NCBI RefSeq assembly: GCF_019834675.1
Contig: NZ_JABUBU010000011.1
Span: 1 to 64,000 of the forward strand
DNA from: Rhodococcoides corynebacterioides
GTDB lineage: Bacteria; Actinomycetota; Actinomycetes; Mycobacteriales; Mycobacteriaceae
Length of the DNA stretch: 64,000 nt
Direction of reading: 5' to 3'
Within the stretch, counting starts at the first letter, position 1. Each line of letters starts with the position of its first letter. Positions 1-11,928 of this stretch are shown in pieces. Below the pieces are notes generated by a model, which was given only the letters and a program-made list of their open reading frames with translations, ran no database searches and was not told the DNA's origin. The position numbers and the translations under genes are program-made.

Positions 1-148
1 TCTCCGCCGCGGTGCCGGAGTGGCCGGACGCGGACGTGCGCACGCTCGTCGCCCCGCAGCCCGAACTTGGCGACAAGCGCGCCCCCGCCCCCGTCCGCCT
101 GACCCGAACCACTCGACCGTCGAACCACCGACCGAGGAGCAAAAACCC
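1..148 (+). other. Window edge; possible 3' end of an upstream gene
   Basis: No complete gene lies here. The third forward frame reads AVPEWPDADVRTL near the start, which faintly recalls the tail of MarR-type regulators often found before MMPL genes, but that frame stays open far into the MMPL gene, so it may not be coding. The region ends with the GAGGAG ribosome binding site (about 133-138) of the MMPL gene. The assignment is weak. Confidence 0.2.
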
Positions 149-2464
149 GTGGCCACCTTCTTGTACCGCATCGGGCGGTTCGCGTATCGACGCAAAGGCA
201 TCGTGCTGCCGATCTGGCTCGCCATCCTGGTGCTCGCCGGCGTCGGCGCCGCGACGCTGTCCGGCCCCACCAGCACGTCGTTCTCCATTCCGGGGACGCC
301 GGCGCAGCAGGCGCTGGACCTGCAGTCCGAGCGCTTCGGCGGGAACGAGAACCCGCTGACGGCCGCATCGGCGGAGTACGTCTTCGAGGCGCCGGCCGGA
401 TCCACGCTGGAGAGCCCGGAGGCGACCGCGGCCATCGACGCCGTCATTGCGAACATCCGCGGCATCGCGGCCGTGAAGGACAGCGCCAAGGTCGATCCGG
501 CCGCCGGTCCCGTGCCCGAGGGCGCGCAGCCGCTGCTGGACCCCGTCGCGGGCAACCAGGCGATCGTCGACCAGTACGCGCAGTCCGGTGCCCCGGCCGA
601 CGTGGCCGCGGCCAACGCGGCGGCGGTCTCCCCGCTCTCGCCGGACAAGACCGTCGGCATCGTGACCGTACCGATCTCCGGGACGGTCACCGACATCACC
701 GATCAGACGCGGACCGACCTCGAGAACGCGGCGCAGCCCGCTCGCGACGCCGGCCTGACTGTCGAGATCGGCGGCAGTGCCATGCAGGCGGCCAGCCCGC
801 CGGGCGGAACCGCCGAGCTCATCGGCCTCGCCGTCGCGGCCGTGGTTCTGGTGGTCATGTTCGGGTCCTTCGTCGCCGCCGGCCTGCCGCTCATCACGGC
901 GATCGTCGGTATCGGCGTCACCAGCCTCACCATCACCACGGCGTCGGGCTTCGCGGAGCTGACCCAGTTCACGCCCATCCTCGCCATCATGATCGGCCTG
1001 GCCGTGGCCATCGACTACTCGCTGTTCATCGTCGCCCGGTTCAAGAACGAGCTCGCGGACACCGACGATCGCGAGGAGGCCGCCGGCCGCGCCGTCGGAA
1101 CCGCCGGCAGCGCCGTGGTGTTCGCCGGCACGACGGTCCTCATCGCGCTGGTCGCGCTGCGTGTGGTGGGCATCCCCTTCCTCTCGCAGATGGGTCTCGC
1201 GGCCGGGTTCGGCGTCTTCGTCGCGGTGCTCGTGGCGCTCACGATGCTGCCCGCGGTGCTCGGCCTGTTCGGTCGCAAGGCCTTCGCCGGCAAGATCCGC
1301 ACCGTCCCCGATCCCGAGCACAGCGACAAGCCGACCAACGGTCTGCGCTGGGTCCGCGTCGTGCTGAAGCGCCCCGCGATCGTGCTGGTCCTGGGCGTGA
1401 TCGTGCTCGGCGTCATCGCCGGCCCCATGACCTCGCTCCGACTGGCGTTGCCGTCCGTCGCCACCGCGGAACCGGGCACCCCGGCCCGCGAGGCGTACGA
1501 CCTGATCGACAAGGGCTTCGGTCCCGGTCGCAACGGCCAGCTGCTCGTGGTGGTCGACGGCAGTGCGGTGCCGGAGGCCGATCGCGCCGCGGCGTTCGCG
1601 GCCGTCGTCGACCGGGCGTCGTCCGAGCCCGACGTCGCCAACGCCCAGCAGGCCGGCCTGAACCCGGCGGGGGACACCGCGCTGGTGTCGGTCACGCCGA
1701 AGAGCTCGCCCATCAGCGAGGACACGCAGAACCTGGTCACCGCCCTGCGCGGTGCCGAGGGTGACCTCGAGTCGCAGTACGGGGTGACTTACGGCGTCAC
1801 CGGACAGACCGCGCTCGAGATCGACGTCTCGGAGCGGCTGCAGGACGCGCTGGTGCCCTACCTCGCCGTCGTCGTCGGCCTCGCGTTCCTGCTGCTGATG
1901 GTGGTGTTCCGCTCGATCCTGGTGCCGCTGACCGCGACGCTCGGCTTCCTGCTCAGCGTGCTCGCGACCTTCGGCGCGACGGTCTTCCTGTTCCAGGAAG
2001 GCGGCCTGGGCCTGGTGTCGAACCCGCAGCCGATCGTCAGCTTCATGCCGATCTTCCTGATCGGTGTGGTGTTCGGCCTGGCCATGGACTACCAGGTGTT
2101 TCTGGTCTCGCGGATGCGGGAGGCCTACGTCCACGGCGCGAACGCGCACGACGCCATCGTCACCGGCTTCAAGTACGGCGCCCGCGTGGTCGCGGCCGCC
2201 GCGGTCATCATGATCTCCGTGTTCGCGGCGTTCATGCTCGAGCCGGACGCGTTCATCAAGTCCATCGGCTTCGCCCTCGCCGCCGCCGTCTTCTTCGACG
2301 CCTTCGTGGTGCGCATGGTGCTCATCCCGGCCGTCATGGGTCTGCTGGGCGACAAGGCCTGGTACCTGCCGCGCTGGTTGGACCGCATCCTGCCGAACGT
2401 CGACATCGAGGGCGAGAAGTTGGCTCGTCCGGTGGAACGAGAGAAGGAACAGGTGACAGGCTGA
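149..2464 (+). CDS. MMPL/RND-family membrane exporter
   Basis: A 771-residue member of the MMPL branch of RND transporters, proton-driven exporters of lipids or drugs in the inner membrane of mycolic-acid actinomycetes. It shows the family plan: one N-terminal helix, a large extracytoplasmic loop, a block of helices (about residues 210-400), a second loop, and a second helix block ending in a polar tail. The segment AIMIGLAVAIDYSLFIVARF and its counterpart GLAMDYQVFLVSRM are the typical MMPL helix-4/helix-10 motifs with the proton-relay Asp-Tyr. I chose the GTG at 149 because GAGGAG lies just upstream and the protein then starts ATFLYRIGRFAYRR; the open frame extends back to position 20 without family-like sequence. 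Two ABC exporter genes follow after 4 bases, suggesting a shared efflux operon. The substrate cannot be told. Confidence 0.9.
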   Translation: MATFLYRIGRFAYRRKGIVLPIWLAILVLAGVGAATLSGPTSTSFSIPGTPAQQALDLQSERFGGNENPLTAASAEYVFEAPAGSTLESPEATAAIDAVIANIRGIAAVKDSAKVDPAAGPVPEGAQPLLDPVAGNQAIVDQYAQSGAPADVAAANAAAVSPLSPDKTVGIVTVPISGTVTDITDQTRTDLENAAQPARDAGLTVEIGGSAMQAASPPGGTAELIGLAVAAVVLVVMFGSFVAAGLPLITAIVGIGVTSLTITTASGFAELTQFTPILAIMIGLAVAIDYSLFIVARFKNELADTDDREEAAGRAVGTAGSAVVFAGTTVLIALVALRVVGIPFLSQMGLAAGFGVFVAVLVALTMLPAVLGLFGRKAFAGKIRTVPDPEHSDKPTNGLRWVRVVLKRPAIVLVLGVIVLGVIAGPMTSLRLALPSVATAEPGTPAREAYDLIDKGFGPGRNGQLLVVVDGSAVPEADRAAAFAAVVDRASSEPDVANAQQAGLNPAGDTALVSVTPKSSPISEDTQNLVTALRGAEGDLESQYGVTYGVTGQTALEIDVSERLQDALVPYLAVVVGLAFLLLMVVFRSILVPLTATLGFLLSVLATFGATVFLFQEGGLGLVSNPQPIVSFMPIFLIGVVFGLAMDYQVFLVSRMREAYVHGANAHDAIVTGFKYGARVVAAAAVIMISVFAAFMLEPDAFIKSIGFALAAAVFFDAFVVRMVLIPAVMGLLGDKAWYLPRWLDRILPNVDIEGEKLARPVEREKEQVTG

Positions 2465-2468
2465 TGCC

Positions 2469-4198
2469 GTGCTGATCCCGCTGCTTCGTCGCTACCTCGC
2501 GCCCTACCGACGGCTCCTCGTCGGCGTGGTGGTGTTGCAGTTCGTCGCCACCGCGGCGTCGCTGTACCTGCCGAGCCTCAACGCCGACATCATCGACAAC
2601 GGCGTCACGGTGGGCGACACCGGTTACATCCTGTCGACCGGATCGCTCATGCTCGCGATCTCCGCGGTGCAGATCGCCTGTTCGATCGGCGGTGTGTACT
2701 GCGGGGCGCAGGCGGCGATGGCAGCGGGAAGGGATCTGCGCGGCGCGCTGCTCGACCGGGTGGGGACGTTCTCCGCGCGGGAGGTCGGCACCTTCGGGGC
2801 GCCGTCGCTCATCACCCGGAACACCAACGACGTGCAGCAGGTCCAGATGTTGGTGCTCGCCGGCTGCACGATCCTGGTGATGGCGCCGATCATGTGTGTC
2901 GGCGGCATCGTCATGGCGCTGCGGGAGGACCTGGGGCTGTCGTGGCTGCTCGGCGTCGCCGTTCCCGCGCTGGCGATCGCGATGGGCATCGTCGTCGCGC
3001 GCATGATCCCTGCGTTCAAGGTCATGCAGAAGCGGATCGACACCGTCAATCGCATTCTGCGCGAACAGATCACGGGTATCCGCGTGGTGCGCGCGTTCGT
3101 CCGTGAGCCCTACGAGGTCCAGCGATTCGACGACGCGAACACCGCGCTCACCGCGACGGCGCTGCAGGTCGGTCGGTTGATGGCCCTGATGTTTCCCATC
3201 GTCATGCTCATCTCCAACGTCACCAGTGTGGCCGTCATCTGGTTCGGCGGTCACGCCGTGGACGAGGGCCGGATGCAGATCGGCTCGCTCACCGCGCTTT
3301 TGAGCTACATCATGCAGATCCTCATGTCGGTCATCATGGCCTCCTTCATCGCCATGATGATTCCGCGCGCCAGTGTCTGCGCCGAGCGCATCTCGGAGGT
3401 GCTCTCGACGTCGTCGTCCGTCGTGCCCGCGACGAATCCGCGTCCGTTCGCGACGTCGCCGTCCACCGTCGAGTTCGTCGGGGCCGGGTTCTCCTACCCC
3501 GCCGCGGAATCGCCGGTGCTGTGCGACGTCTCGTTCCGCGCCGGTCCCGGCACGACGACGGCGATCGTCGGCAGTACCGGGTCCGGCAAGTCGACCCTGA
3601 TTAATCTGGTGCCTCGCCTGATCGACGCGACCGCGGGCGTCGTCCGCGTGGGCGGCACCGATGTTCGCGACCTCGATCCCGCCGTGTTGCGGGCCGAGAT
3701 CGGCCTGGTCCCGCAGCGTCCGTACCTGTTCTCCGGAACGGTGGCCTCGAACCTGCGGTACGGCAAGCAGGACGCCACCGAGGCCGAGATGTGGGAGGCG
3801 CTCGAGGTGGCGCAGGCCGCCGAGTTCGTCCGCGCCATGCCCGAGGGCCTCGACACCCCGATCGCCCAGGGCGGCACCACGGTGTCGGGTGGCCAACGAC
3901 AACGACTGGCCATCGCCCGCGCGATCATCCGTCGGCCGTCGGTCTACGTGTTCGACGACGCCTTCTCGGCCCTCGACCTCACCACCGACGCGCGACTGCG
4001 CGCCGCGCTGCGTCCGATCACGCGCGACTCCTGCGTTCTGGTGGTGGCGCAACGGGTGTCGACGGTGCGCGACGCCGACCTCATCGTGGTGCTCGACGAC
4101 GGACGGATGGTCGGAACCGGCACGCACGACGAGTTGCTCGAGACGTGTCCGACCTACGCGGAGATCGTCGACTCCCAGCGCAGCACGGCAGGTGTGTC

Positions 4199-4202
<4 letters not shown>
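2469..4202 (+). CDS. ABC exporter half-transporter, degenerate-site subunit
   Basis: A 577-residue permease-ATPase fusion. Six hydrophobic helices occupy about residues 1-310, followed by the nucleotide-binding domain with Walker A GSTGSGKST (about 366-374), the canonical signature VSGGQRQR (about 472) and Walker B VYVFDDAF (about 492). The catalytic Glu after Walker B is replaced by Asp. This is the hallmark of the degenerate partner in heterodimeric exporters such as TM287/288, LmrCD or BmrCD. The GTG start follows the MMPL stop by 4 bases, and the end overlaps the next ABC gene by 4 bases, so the two subunits are translationally coupled. The cargo (drug, peptide or lipid) is not identifiable. 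Confidence 0.9.
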
Positions 4203-7347
<3,145 letters not shown>

Positions 7348-7348
7348 G

Positions 7349-7380
7349 CCCCTGCGTGTCCGGTGCGGACGCGCAGGGGG
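7349..7380. terminator. Bidirectional hairpin between tgt and yhhQ
   Basis: CCCCTGCGTGTCC pairs with GGACGCGCAGGGG (one mismatch) around a short loop, directly after the tgt stop and 10 bases before the yhhQ stop. Its position between convergent genes suggests termination in both directions. Confidence 0.75.
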
Positions 7381-7389
7381 TCCTCGCGG

Positions 7390-8127
7390 TCAGGCGTACG
7401 TCGGTTCGCGCTTCTTGATGTAGCCGATCACGGCGTAGGTGATGGGAAGCACGATCACCTCGACCAGCGTCTTCCACAGGAAGCCGACCACGACGTAGTT
7501 CACGAAGTCGGCCCACGTCGAGATGCCGATGACGCCGGCGGCGATGGCGCAGAAGATGAGGGTGTCGAAGAACTCGCCGACCACCGTGGAGCCGATCAGA
7601 CGCGCCCAGAGGTGCTTCTCCTTGGTGCGTTCCTTGATCTTCACCAGCACGACGGCGTTGAGCAGTTGGCCGACGACGAAGCCGGCGAGCCCGGCGAGGA
7701 CCAGCCGTGGCACGACGCCGACGACGGTCTCCAGGGCGGCCTGGTTCTCGTAGAACGACGCCGCGGGCAGCTCGATGGCCACCCAGAAGCAGACGGACAT
7801 CAGTAGCAGCGAGCCGAAGCCGAGGTAGATGGCGCGGCGCGCGGCCTTGAGGCCGTACACCTCGGACAGCACGTCGCCGAGGATGTAGGCCAGCGGGAAC
7901 AGGAAGAACGCGCCGTCGGTGTTGATGGGCAGGATCTGGAGAGGTCCGAGCGTGAGGTCGGACGAGCCGAAGAAGGCGACACCCTTGCTGGCGGCCACGT
8001 TCGAGATCAGCAGCGTCGCGACGAAGAGCGCGACGATCGTCGGGTAGTACCCGCGGCTGACATGGGCGAACGCGACCTGCCCAGACTTGGTGCCACCGTC
8101 GGTGCTGGTGGTGTTGGTAGCAGTCAC
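7390..8127 (-). CDS. yhhQ: Queuosine precursor transporter (YhhQ/VUT family)
   Basis: A 245-residue inner-membrane protein with about six hydrophobic helices, of the vitamin-uptake-transporter (YhhQ) family that imports queuosine precursors such as preQ0/preQ1 or queuine. Family features include the N-terminal ATLLISNVAASK helix, the acidic LGDVLSEVYG motif and the C-terminal helix ending VIGYIKKREPTYA. The GTG start at 8127 gives VTATNTTSTDGG before the first helix; longer reading frames upstream lack family-like sequence. It converges on tgt, and the pairing of transporter and transglycosylase is a known salvage arrangement. It is separated from the upstream RDD remnant by a strong hairpin. 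Confidence 0.88.
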   Translation of the reverse strand: MTATNTTSTDGGTKSGQVAFAHVSRGYYPTIVALFVATLLISNVAASKGVAFFGSSDLTLGPLQILPINTDGAFFLFPLAYILGDVLSEVYGLKAARRAIYLGFGSLLLMSVCFWVAIELPAASFYENQAALETVVGVVPRLVLAGLAGFVVGQLLNAVVLVKIKERTKEKHLWARLIGSTVVGEFFDTLIFCAIAAGVIGISTWADFVNYVVVGFLWKTLVEVIVLPITYAVIGYIKKREPTYA

Positions 8128-8150
8128 CCGTCGATCCAAGCACCGAGACG

Positions 8151-8192
8151 ACGACGGGCGCGAATCCCGTAGAGAGGATGCGCGCCCGTCGT
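8151..8192 (-). terminator. Strong hairpin downstream of the gluQ/RDD-remnant unit
   Basis: A perfect 12-bp inverted repeat, ACGACGGGCGCG and CGCGCCCGTCGT, encloses an 18-base loop. Reading the minus strand, it lies 25 bases after the RDD-remnant stop and 24 bases before the yhhQ start. It therefore most likely ends the LysR-gluQ transcript. Confidence 0.65.
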
Positions 8193-8216
8193 GTGGTCGT
8201 GCGGTGTCGGGGCGGA

Positions 8217-8468
8217 CTAGGTTTCGATCACCTGCGTGCCGCCGGCGAACTCGTCGTGCTTGCCCTGCTTGGTGGGGCTGGAGTTGATGGTCACCGCGAT
8301 GACGACGTACGCGACGAAAGCGAGCAGCCCACCGATGAAGGGGATGATCGTCAGCAACATGAAGGCGTTCCGGATGGCCGACTGCTGCAGGGCGATCGTC
8401 GTGCCGCCGGGTCCGCGCACCGACAGGCCGAGGAACTTCTTGCCCAGCGTCGACGGACAGCGGATCGA
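8217..8468 (-). pseudogene. 3' remnant of an RDD-family membrane protein gene
   Basis: Translation gives TLGKKFLGLSV, the typical RDD-domain motif, then two hydrophobic helices (AFMLLTIIPFIGGLLAFVAY and following) and a polar tail ending GGTQVIET. The N-terminal RDD helix and the Arg-Asp-Asp motif are missing. The frame is the same as that of gluQ and continues directly after the gluQ TAG stop, with only a few non-homologous residues between. The simplest reading is that a deletion or recombination joined the last third of an RDD gene to the end of gluQ. A GTG at 8420 could start a 67-residue two-helix peptide, so residual expression is possible. It ends before the strong hairpin at 8151-8192. 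Confidence 0.6.
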
Positions 8469-9392
8469 CTACGTGTCGCGACCCACCGCGTACCACGGCT
8501 CGCGCGGCAGCAGGTCGGGTCGCCACCGGACCGCGAGGTCGCCCACCGTGCGGCAACCCGGCGCTCCGATGGACGCCGCGATCTCGGCCAGCACGTCGTC
8601 CGCGGACTCGCCCGCGTCCAGTCGGTCACGCAGCGTGACGGCACCGTCCCGCTTGGCCAGCCGCGCACCCGTCGGACCCAGGGCGAGGGGAACGTGGACG
8701 TACTCGGGGACCGGCAGGCCCAGCAGTCCGGCAAGGTACGCCTGACGCGGTGACGACGAGAGCAGGTCGTCGCCGCGAACCACCTGATCGACGCCCTGGA
8801 ACGCGTCGTCGACGACCACGGCGAGGTTGTAGGCCGGGACGCCATCGGTCCGCCGCAGCACCAGATCGTCGACGACGCCCGTGTGGTCGCCGAGCAGGAC
8901 GTCGTGCACCGCCCGGGTGGTGACGTCGGCCCGCAGCCGGAGCGCCGGCCGCCGACCGGCGCGTCGCCGCTCGTCGCGCTCCGTGTCCGTCAGATTCCGG
9001 CAGGTGCCGGGGTACGCACCCTGGGGCGCGTGCGGCGCCGACGCCGCCTGCTGGATCTCGCGACGGGTGCAGAAGCACTCGTAGACGCGGCCGGCGGCCT
9101 GCAGGGTGGCGATCGCGTCGTCGTACGCGTCCCGGCGCGACGACTGGGTCAGGACGGGCCCGTCGGGATCGAGTCCGAGGGCCGCGAGGTCGGCCAGCTG
9201 GCGCTCCGCCGATCCCTCGCGCACCCGGTCGAGGTCCTCCATCCGGATCAGGAACGCGCGGTCGCTCTGCCGTGCGAACAGCCACGCCAGCACCGCGGTC
9301 CGCAGATTGCCGAGGTGCAGATCACCCGACGGGCTGGGCGCGAACCGGCCCGCAGCCGTCACCGCGCCGCCCCGGCGGTGCGCATTCGTCAC
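8469..9392 (-). CDS. gluQ: Glutamyl-Q tRNA(Asp) synthetase
   Basis: A 307-residue truncated glutamyl-tRNA synthetase paralogue that charges glutamate onto queuosine-34 of tRNA-Asp rather than onto tRNA ends. The class I signature PSGDLHLGN replaces HIGH, the KMSKS equivalent is RLAKRDG, and a zinc-binding set is visible as CFC, Tyr and the Cys of YPGTC. The anticodon-binding domain of GluRS is absent, as expected for the family. The GTG at 9392 overlaps the LysR stop as GTGA; a second in-frame GTG at 9362 sits in a 20-bp duplication of the first and gives a 297-residue protein, close to the E. coli length of 298. Its occurrence near tgt and yhhQ is consistent with a queuosine-using cell. Confidence 0.9.
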   Translation of the reverse strand: MTNAHRRGGAVTAAGRFAPSPSGDLHLGNLRTAVLAWLFARQSDRAFLIRMEDLDRVREGSAERQLADLAALGLDPDGPVLTQSSRRDAYDDAIATLQAAGRVYECFCTRREIQQAASAPHAPQGAYPGTCRNLTDTERDERRRAGRRPALRLRADVTTRAVHDVLLGDHTGVVDDLVLRRTDGVPAYNLAVVVDDAFQGVDQVVRGDDLLSSSPRQAYLAGLLGLPVPEYVHVPLALGPTGARLAKRDGAVTLRDRLDAGESADDVLAEIAASIGAPGCRTVGDLAVRWRPDLLPREPWYAVGRDT

Positions 9393-9407
9393 CGCGCCGC
9401 CCCGGCG
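9358..9407. repeat. 20-bp direct duplication at the gluQ start
   Basis: The 20-base sequence at 9358-9377 recurs exactly at 9388-9407, 30 bases apart and in frame. On the minus strand each copy carries a GTGAC and encodes RGGAVT, so the duplication creates two alternative gluQ start codons. Confidence 0.85.
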
Positions 9408-10327
9408 CGGCCTCGAAGCTCGTCGGCGCGCGCGAGTGCCTGCGCCCGAATCGCGTCGACGACGGCGGCCACCTCCGGACGTCGCAACGTGTCGGACCGC
9501 GCGACCAACCAGTAGGCCAGGGTCACGGTGACCTCGTCGGGCAGGACGCGGACGAGGTCGTCGTGCCGGTCGGCCATGAAGCAGGGGAGCAGCCCGATGC
9601 CCGCGTGGGCGCGGGTGGCCTCGACGTGGACGAAGACGTTGGTCGAGCTGACCGACCCGGCCATGGCGGGCAGGCGCACCCCGGACCCGGCGCCGGTGTG
9701 GGCCAGGTCCAGATCGTCGACCCGCAGCATCGAGTCGACGAAGTAGACCAGCGGATGCGCTTCGAGTTCGGTCCGGTCGGCCGGCGTGCCGTGCCGGCCC
9801 AGGTAGTCGCGGGTCGCGTAGAGCCCGAGGCAGTAGTCGGCCAACCGGATGGCCTCCGCCCGATGCACGCTCGGTTGCCCGACCACCACCTCGATGTCCA
9901 TGCCCGACCGCGATTCCGACGCGCGGCGGGTCGCCGCGATCAGCTCCACCGAGACGGCCGGGTGCCGGCGTCGGACCTCCACCGCAGCGGGCGCCGCGAT
10001 GTAGGCGCTGAAGCCGTCCGTCGCCGAGATGCGGACGACGCCGCCGAGGGGAGCGCCGTCCGGATCGACCAGTCCGCGCACGACGCCGTCGACGTGCTCG
10101 GCGGCGTCGAGCGCGCGTCGTCCGAGGGCGGTGAGCTCCCACCCGCCGGACGTCTTGACCAACACCCGCCCGCCCAGGGCGCGTTCGAGCGAGGCGATGC
10201 GCCGCGAGACGGTGGTGTGGTTGACGCCGAGCGAGTCCGCGGCCGTCGTGAATCGCCCGCTGCGGCCGACGGCCAACAGAACGAGGAGGTCGTCGGCACT
10301 GGGGAGCGACCGACCGATCGGGAACAT
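9389..10327 (-). CDS. LysR-family transcriptional regulator
   Basis: A 312-residue LysR regulator with an N-terminal winged helix-turn-helix (about residues 10-65; GRFTTAADSLGVNHTTVSRR) and a C-terminal effector-binding domain. The ATG at 10327 places the helix-turn-helix at the usual distance from the N-terminus; an upstream in-frame ATG at 10366 would add 13 residues. It is divergent from the MFS permease gene, the usual arrangement for a LysR protein controlling a neighbouring transporter. The stop overlaps the gluQ start by 4 bases, so gluQ is probably co-transcribed, although no functional link is evident. The effector is unknown. Confidence 0.88.
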   Translation of the reverse strand: MFPIGRSLPSADDLLVLLAVGRSGRFTTAADSLGVNHTTVSRRIASLERALGGRVLVKTSGGWELTALGRRALDAAEHVDGVVRGLVDPDGAPLGGVVRISATDGFSAYIAAPAAVEVRRRHPAVSVELIAATRRASESRSGMDIEVVVGQPSVHRAEAIRLADYCLGLYATRDYLGRHGTPADRTELEAHPLVYFVDSMLRVDDLDLAHTGAGSGVRLPAMAGSVSSTNVFVHVEATRAHAGIGLLPCFMADRHDDLVRVLPDEVTVTLAYWLVARSDTLRRPEVAAVVDAIRAQALARADELRGRAGAAR

Positions 10328-10406
10328 GTGTGCATCTTTGCAGGCTCGTCGTGCGGGAGCGTCCATTGTGGAGCGGGCGCACGACCGCCGATACTCGGCA
10401 CGTGTG

Positions 10407-10453
10407 CTCCTGGTCACAGGAGTCGGCGACAGCGGATCCCGGTCACGGGATCC
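10407..10453. promoter_or_regulatory. Twin palindromic operator candidates, LysR/MFS intergenic region
   Basis: Two palindromes lie 29 bp apart (centre to centre): CTCCTG-GTCA-CAGGAG at 10407-10422 and GGATCCC-GGTCAC-GGGATCC at 10434-10453. They share TCC-N-GGTCAC-N-GGA. The second ends 8 bases before the MFS ribosome binding site (GAGGAG, 10461-10466). Binding by the LysR protein or another regulator is inferred. Confidence 0.5.
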
Positions 10454-10472
10454 ATCAGGCGAGGAGTGGGAC

Positions 10473-11852
10473 ATGTCGGTTGCCGACAGGGTCGACCGCG
10501 ACGAGGAACCGTCGGGTCTGAAGAAGGTGGTCGCCGCATCCATGGCGGGCACGGTGGTCGAGTGGTACGAGTTCTTCCTCTACGGCACGGCCGCGACGCT
10601 GGTCTTCAGCAAGATCATGTTCGCCGAGGGCACCAGCGAACTCGACGCCATCCTGGCCGCGTTCGTCACCTATGCCGTGGGCTTCGTCGCGCGCCCGCTC
10701 GGCGGCATCGTCTTCGGTCACTTCGGTGACAAGTACGGCCGCAAGAAACTGCTGCAGTTCTCGCTGGTCCTCGTGGGCAGTGCGACGTTCCTCATGGGCT
10801 GCCTGCCGACCTTCGACCAGATCGGCTACTGGGCGCCCGCACTGCTCGTCGCGCTGCGGTTCATCCAGGGCTTCGCGGTCGGCGGTGAGTGGGGCGGCGC
10901 CGTGCTGCTCGTCGCCGAGCACAGCCCCAACGCGCGTCGTGGGTTCTGGGCCAGCTGGCCGCAGGCCGGCGTGCCCGGCGGCAACCTGCTCGCGACGGTC
11001 GTGCTGCTGGTGCTCACCACCACGCTGCCCGAGGATCAGTTCCTCTCCTGGGGTTGGCGCGTGGCGTTCTGGCTGTCCGCAGTGATCGTCTTCGTCGGCT
11101 ACTACATCCGCACCAAGGTCACCGACGCCCCGATCTTCCTCGAGGCCCAGAAGCAGACCGAGATCATCAAGGCCGCGTCCTACGGCGTCTTCGAGGTGGT
11201 CAAGCGGTACCCGCGCGGCGTCTTCACCGCCATGGGACTGCGCTTCGGCGAGAACGTCATGTACTACCTGGTGGTCACCTTCTCGATCACCTACCTCAAG
11301 GTCGAGGTGGGGACCGACACCAGCACCATCCTGTGGTGGATGCTGGCCGCGCACGCCGTCCACTTCGCCGTTATCCCGATGGTCGGCCGACTCGCGGACA
11401 CGGTCGGACGTCGTCCGGTGTACCTGGTGGGCGCCATCACCACGGCGTCGTGGGGCTTCTTCGCCTTCCCGATGATGAACAGCGGCCACAACGTGGTCAT
11501 CATGCTGGCCATCATCATCGGCCTGGTGTTCCACGCGTTCATGTACGCGACGCAGCCGGCGATCATGTCCGAGATGTTCCCGACGCGCATGCGCTACTCC
11601 GGCGTGTCCCTGGGCTACCAGGTGACCTCGATCGTCGCCGGGTCGCTCGCGCCGATCATCGCGGTCAAGCTGCTCGACGTGTACGGCTCGTCGGTGCCGA
11701 TCGCCTGGTACCTCTTCGCCTCGGCGGCCATCACGTTCGTCGCGGTCGTCGTGGCGCGAGAGACGCGCGGTATCGCGCTCGAGTCCATCGACGTCGCCGA
11801 CGCCAAGACTCTGGCCACCGAGGCCGAGCTGGCGAAGGTCGGTCTGAAGTAG
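10473..11852 (+). CDS. MFS metabolite:H+ symporter (MHS family)
   Basis: A 459-residue, twelve-helix major facilitator of the metabolite:H+ symporter family, whose members (ShiA, KgtP, ProP relatives) import organic acids or osmolytes. The N-terminus GTVVEWYEFFLYG is the family signature, and RPLGGIVFGHFGDKYGRKK is the loop 2-3 motif. The start codon is preceded by GAGGAG at 10461-10466. The gene is divergent from a LysR regulator, with twin palindromes between them, so it is probably regulated in response to its substrate, which the sequence does not reveal. A strong hairpin ends the gene. Confidence 0.92.
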   Translation: MSVADRVDRDEEPSGLKKVVAASMAGTVVEWYEFFLYGTAATLVFSKIMFAEGTSELDAILAAFVTYAVGFVARPLGGIVFGHFGDKYGRKKLLQFSLVLVGSATFLMGCLPTFDQIGYWAPALLVALRFIQGFAVGGEWGGAVLLVAEHSPNARRGFWASWPQAGVPGGNLLATVVLLVLTTTLPEDQFLSWGWRVAFWLSAVIVFVGYYIRTKVTDAPIFLEAQKQTEIIKAASYGVFEVVKRYPRGVFTAMGLRFGENVMYYLVVTFSITYLKVEVGTDTSTILWWMLAAHAVHFAVIPMVGRLADTVGRRPVYLVGAITTASWGFFAFPMMNSGHNVVIMLAIIIGLVFHAFMYATQPAIMSEMFPTRMRYSGVSLGYQVTSIVAGSLAPIIAVKLLDVYGSSVPIAWYLFASAAITFVAVVVARETRGIALESIDVADAKTLATEAELAKVGLK

Positions 11853-11867
11853 GTCTCTCCAGAACGA

Positions 11868-11906
11868 ACGGCGGGCCGCACCGGAACCTCCGGTGCGGCC
11901 CGCCGT
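11868..11906. terminator. Bidirectional terminator between MFS and hydrolase genes
   Basis: A 17-bp perfect stem (11868-11884 with 11890-11906; core GCGGGCCGCACCGG) closes a 5-base loop between two convergent stop codons. It can act on either strand. Confidence 0.85.
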
Positions 11907-11928
11907 CGCTCTGTGTGAAGCGTGTCGG

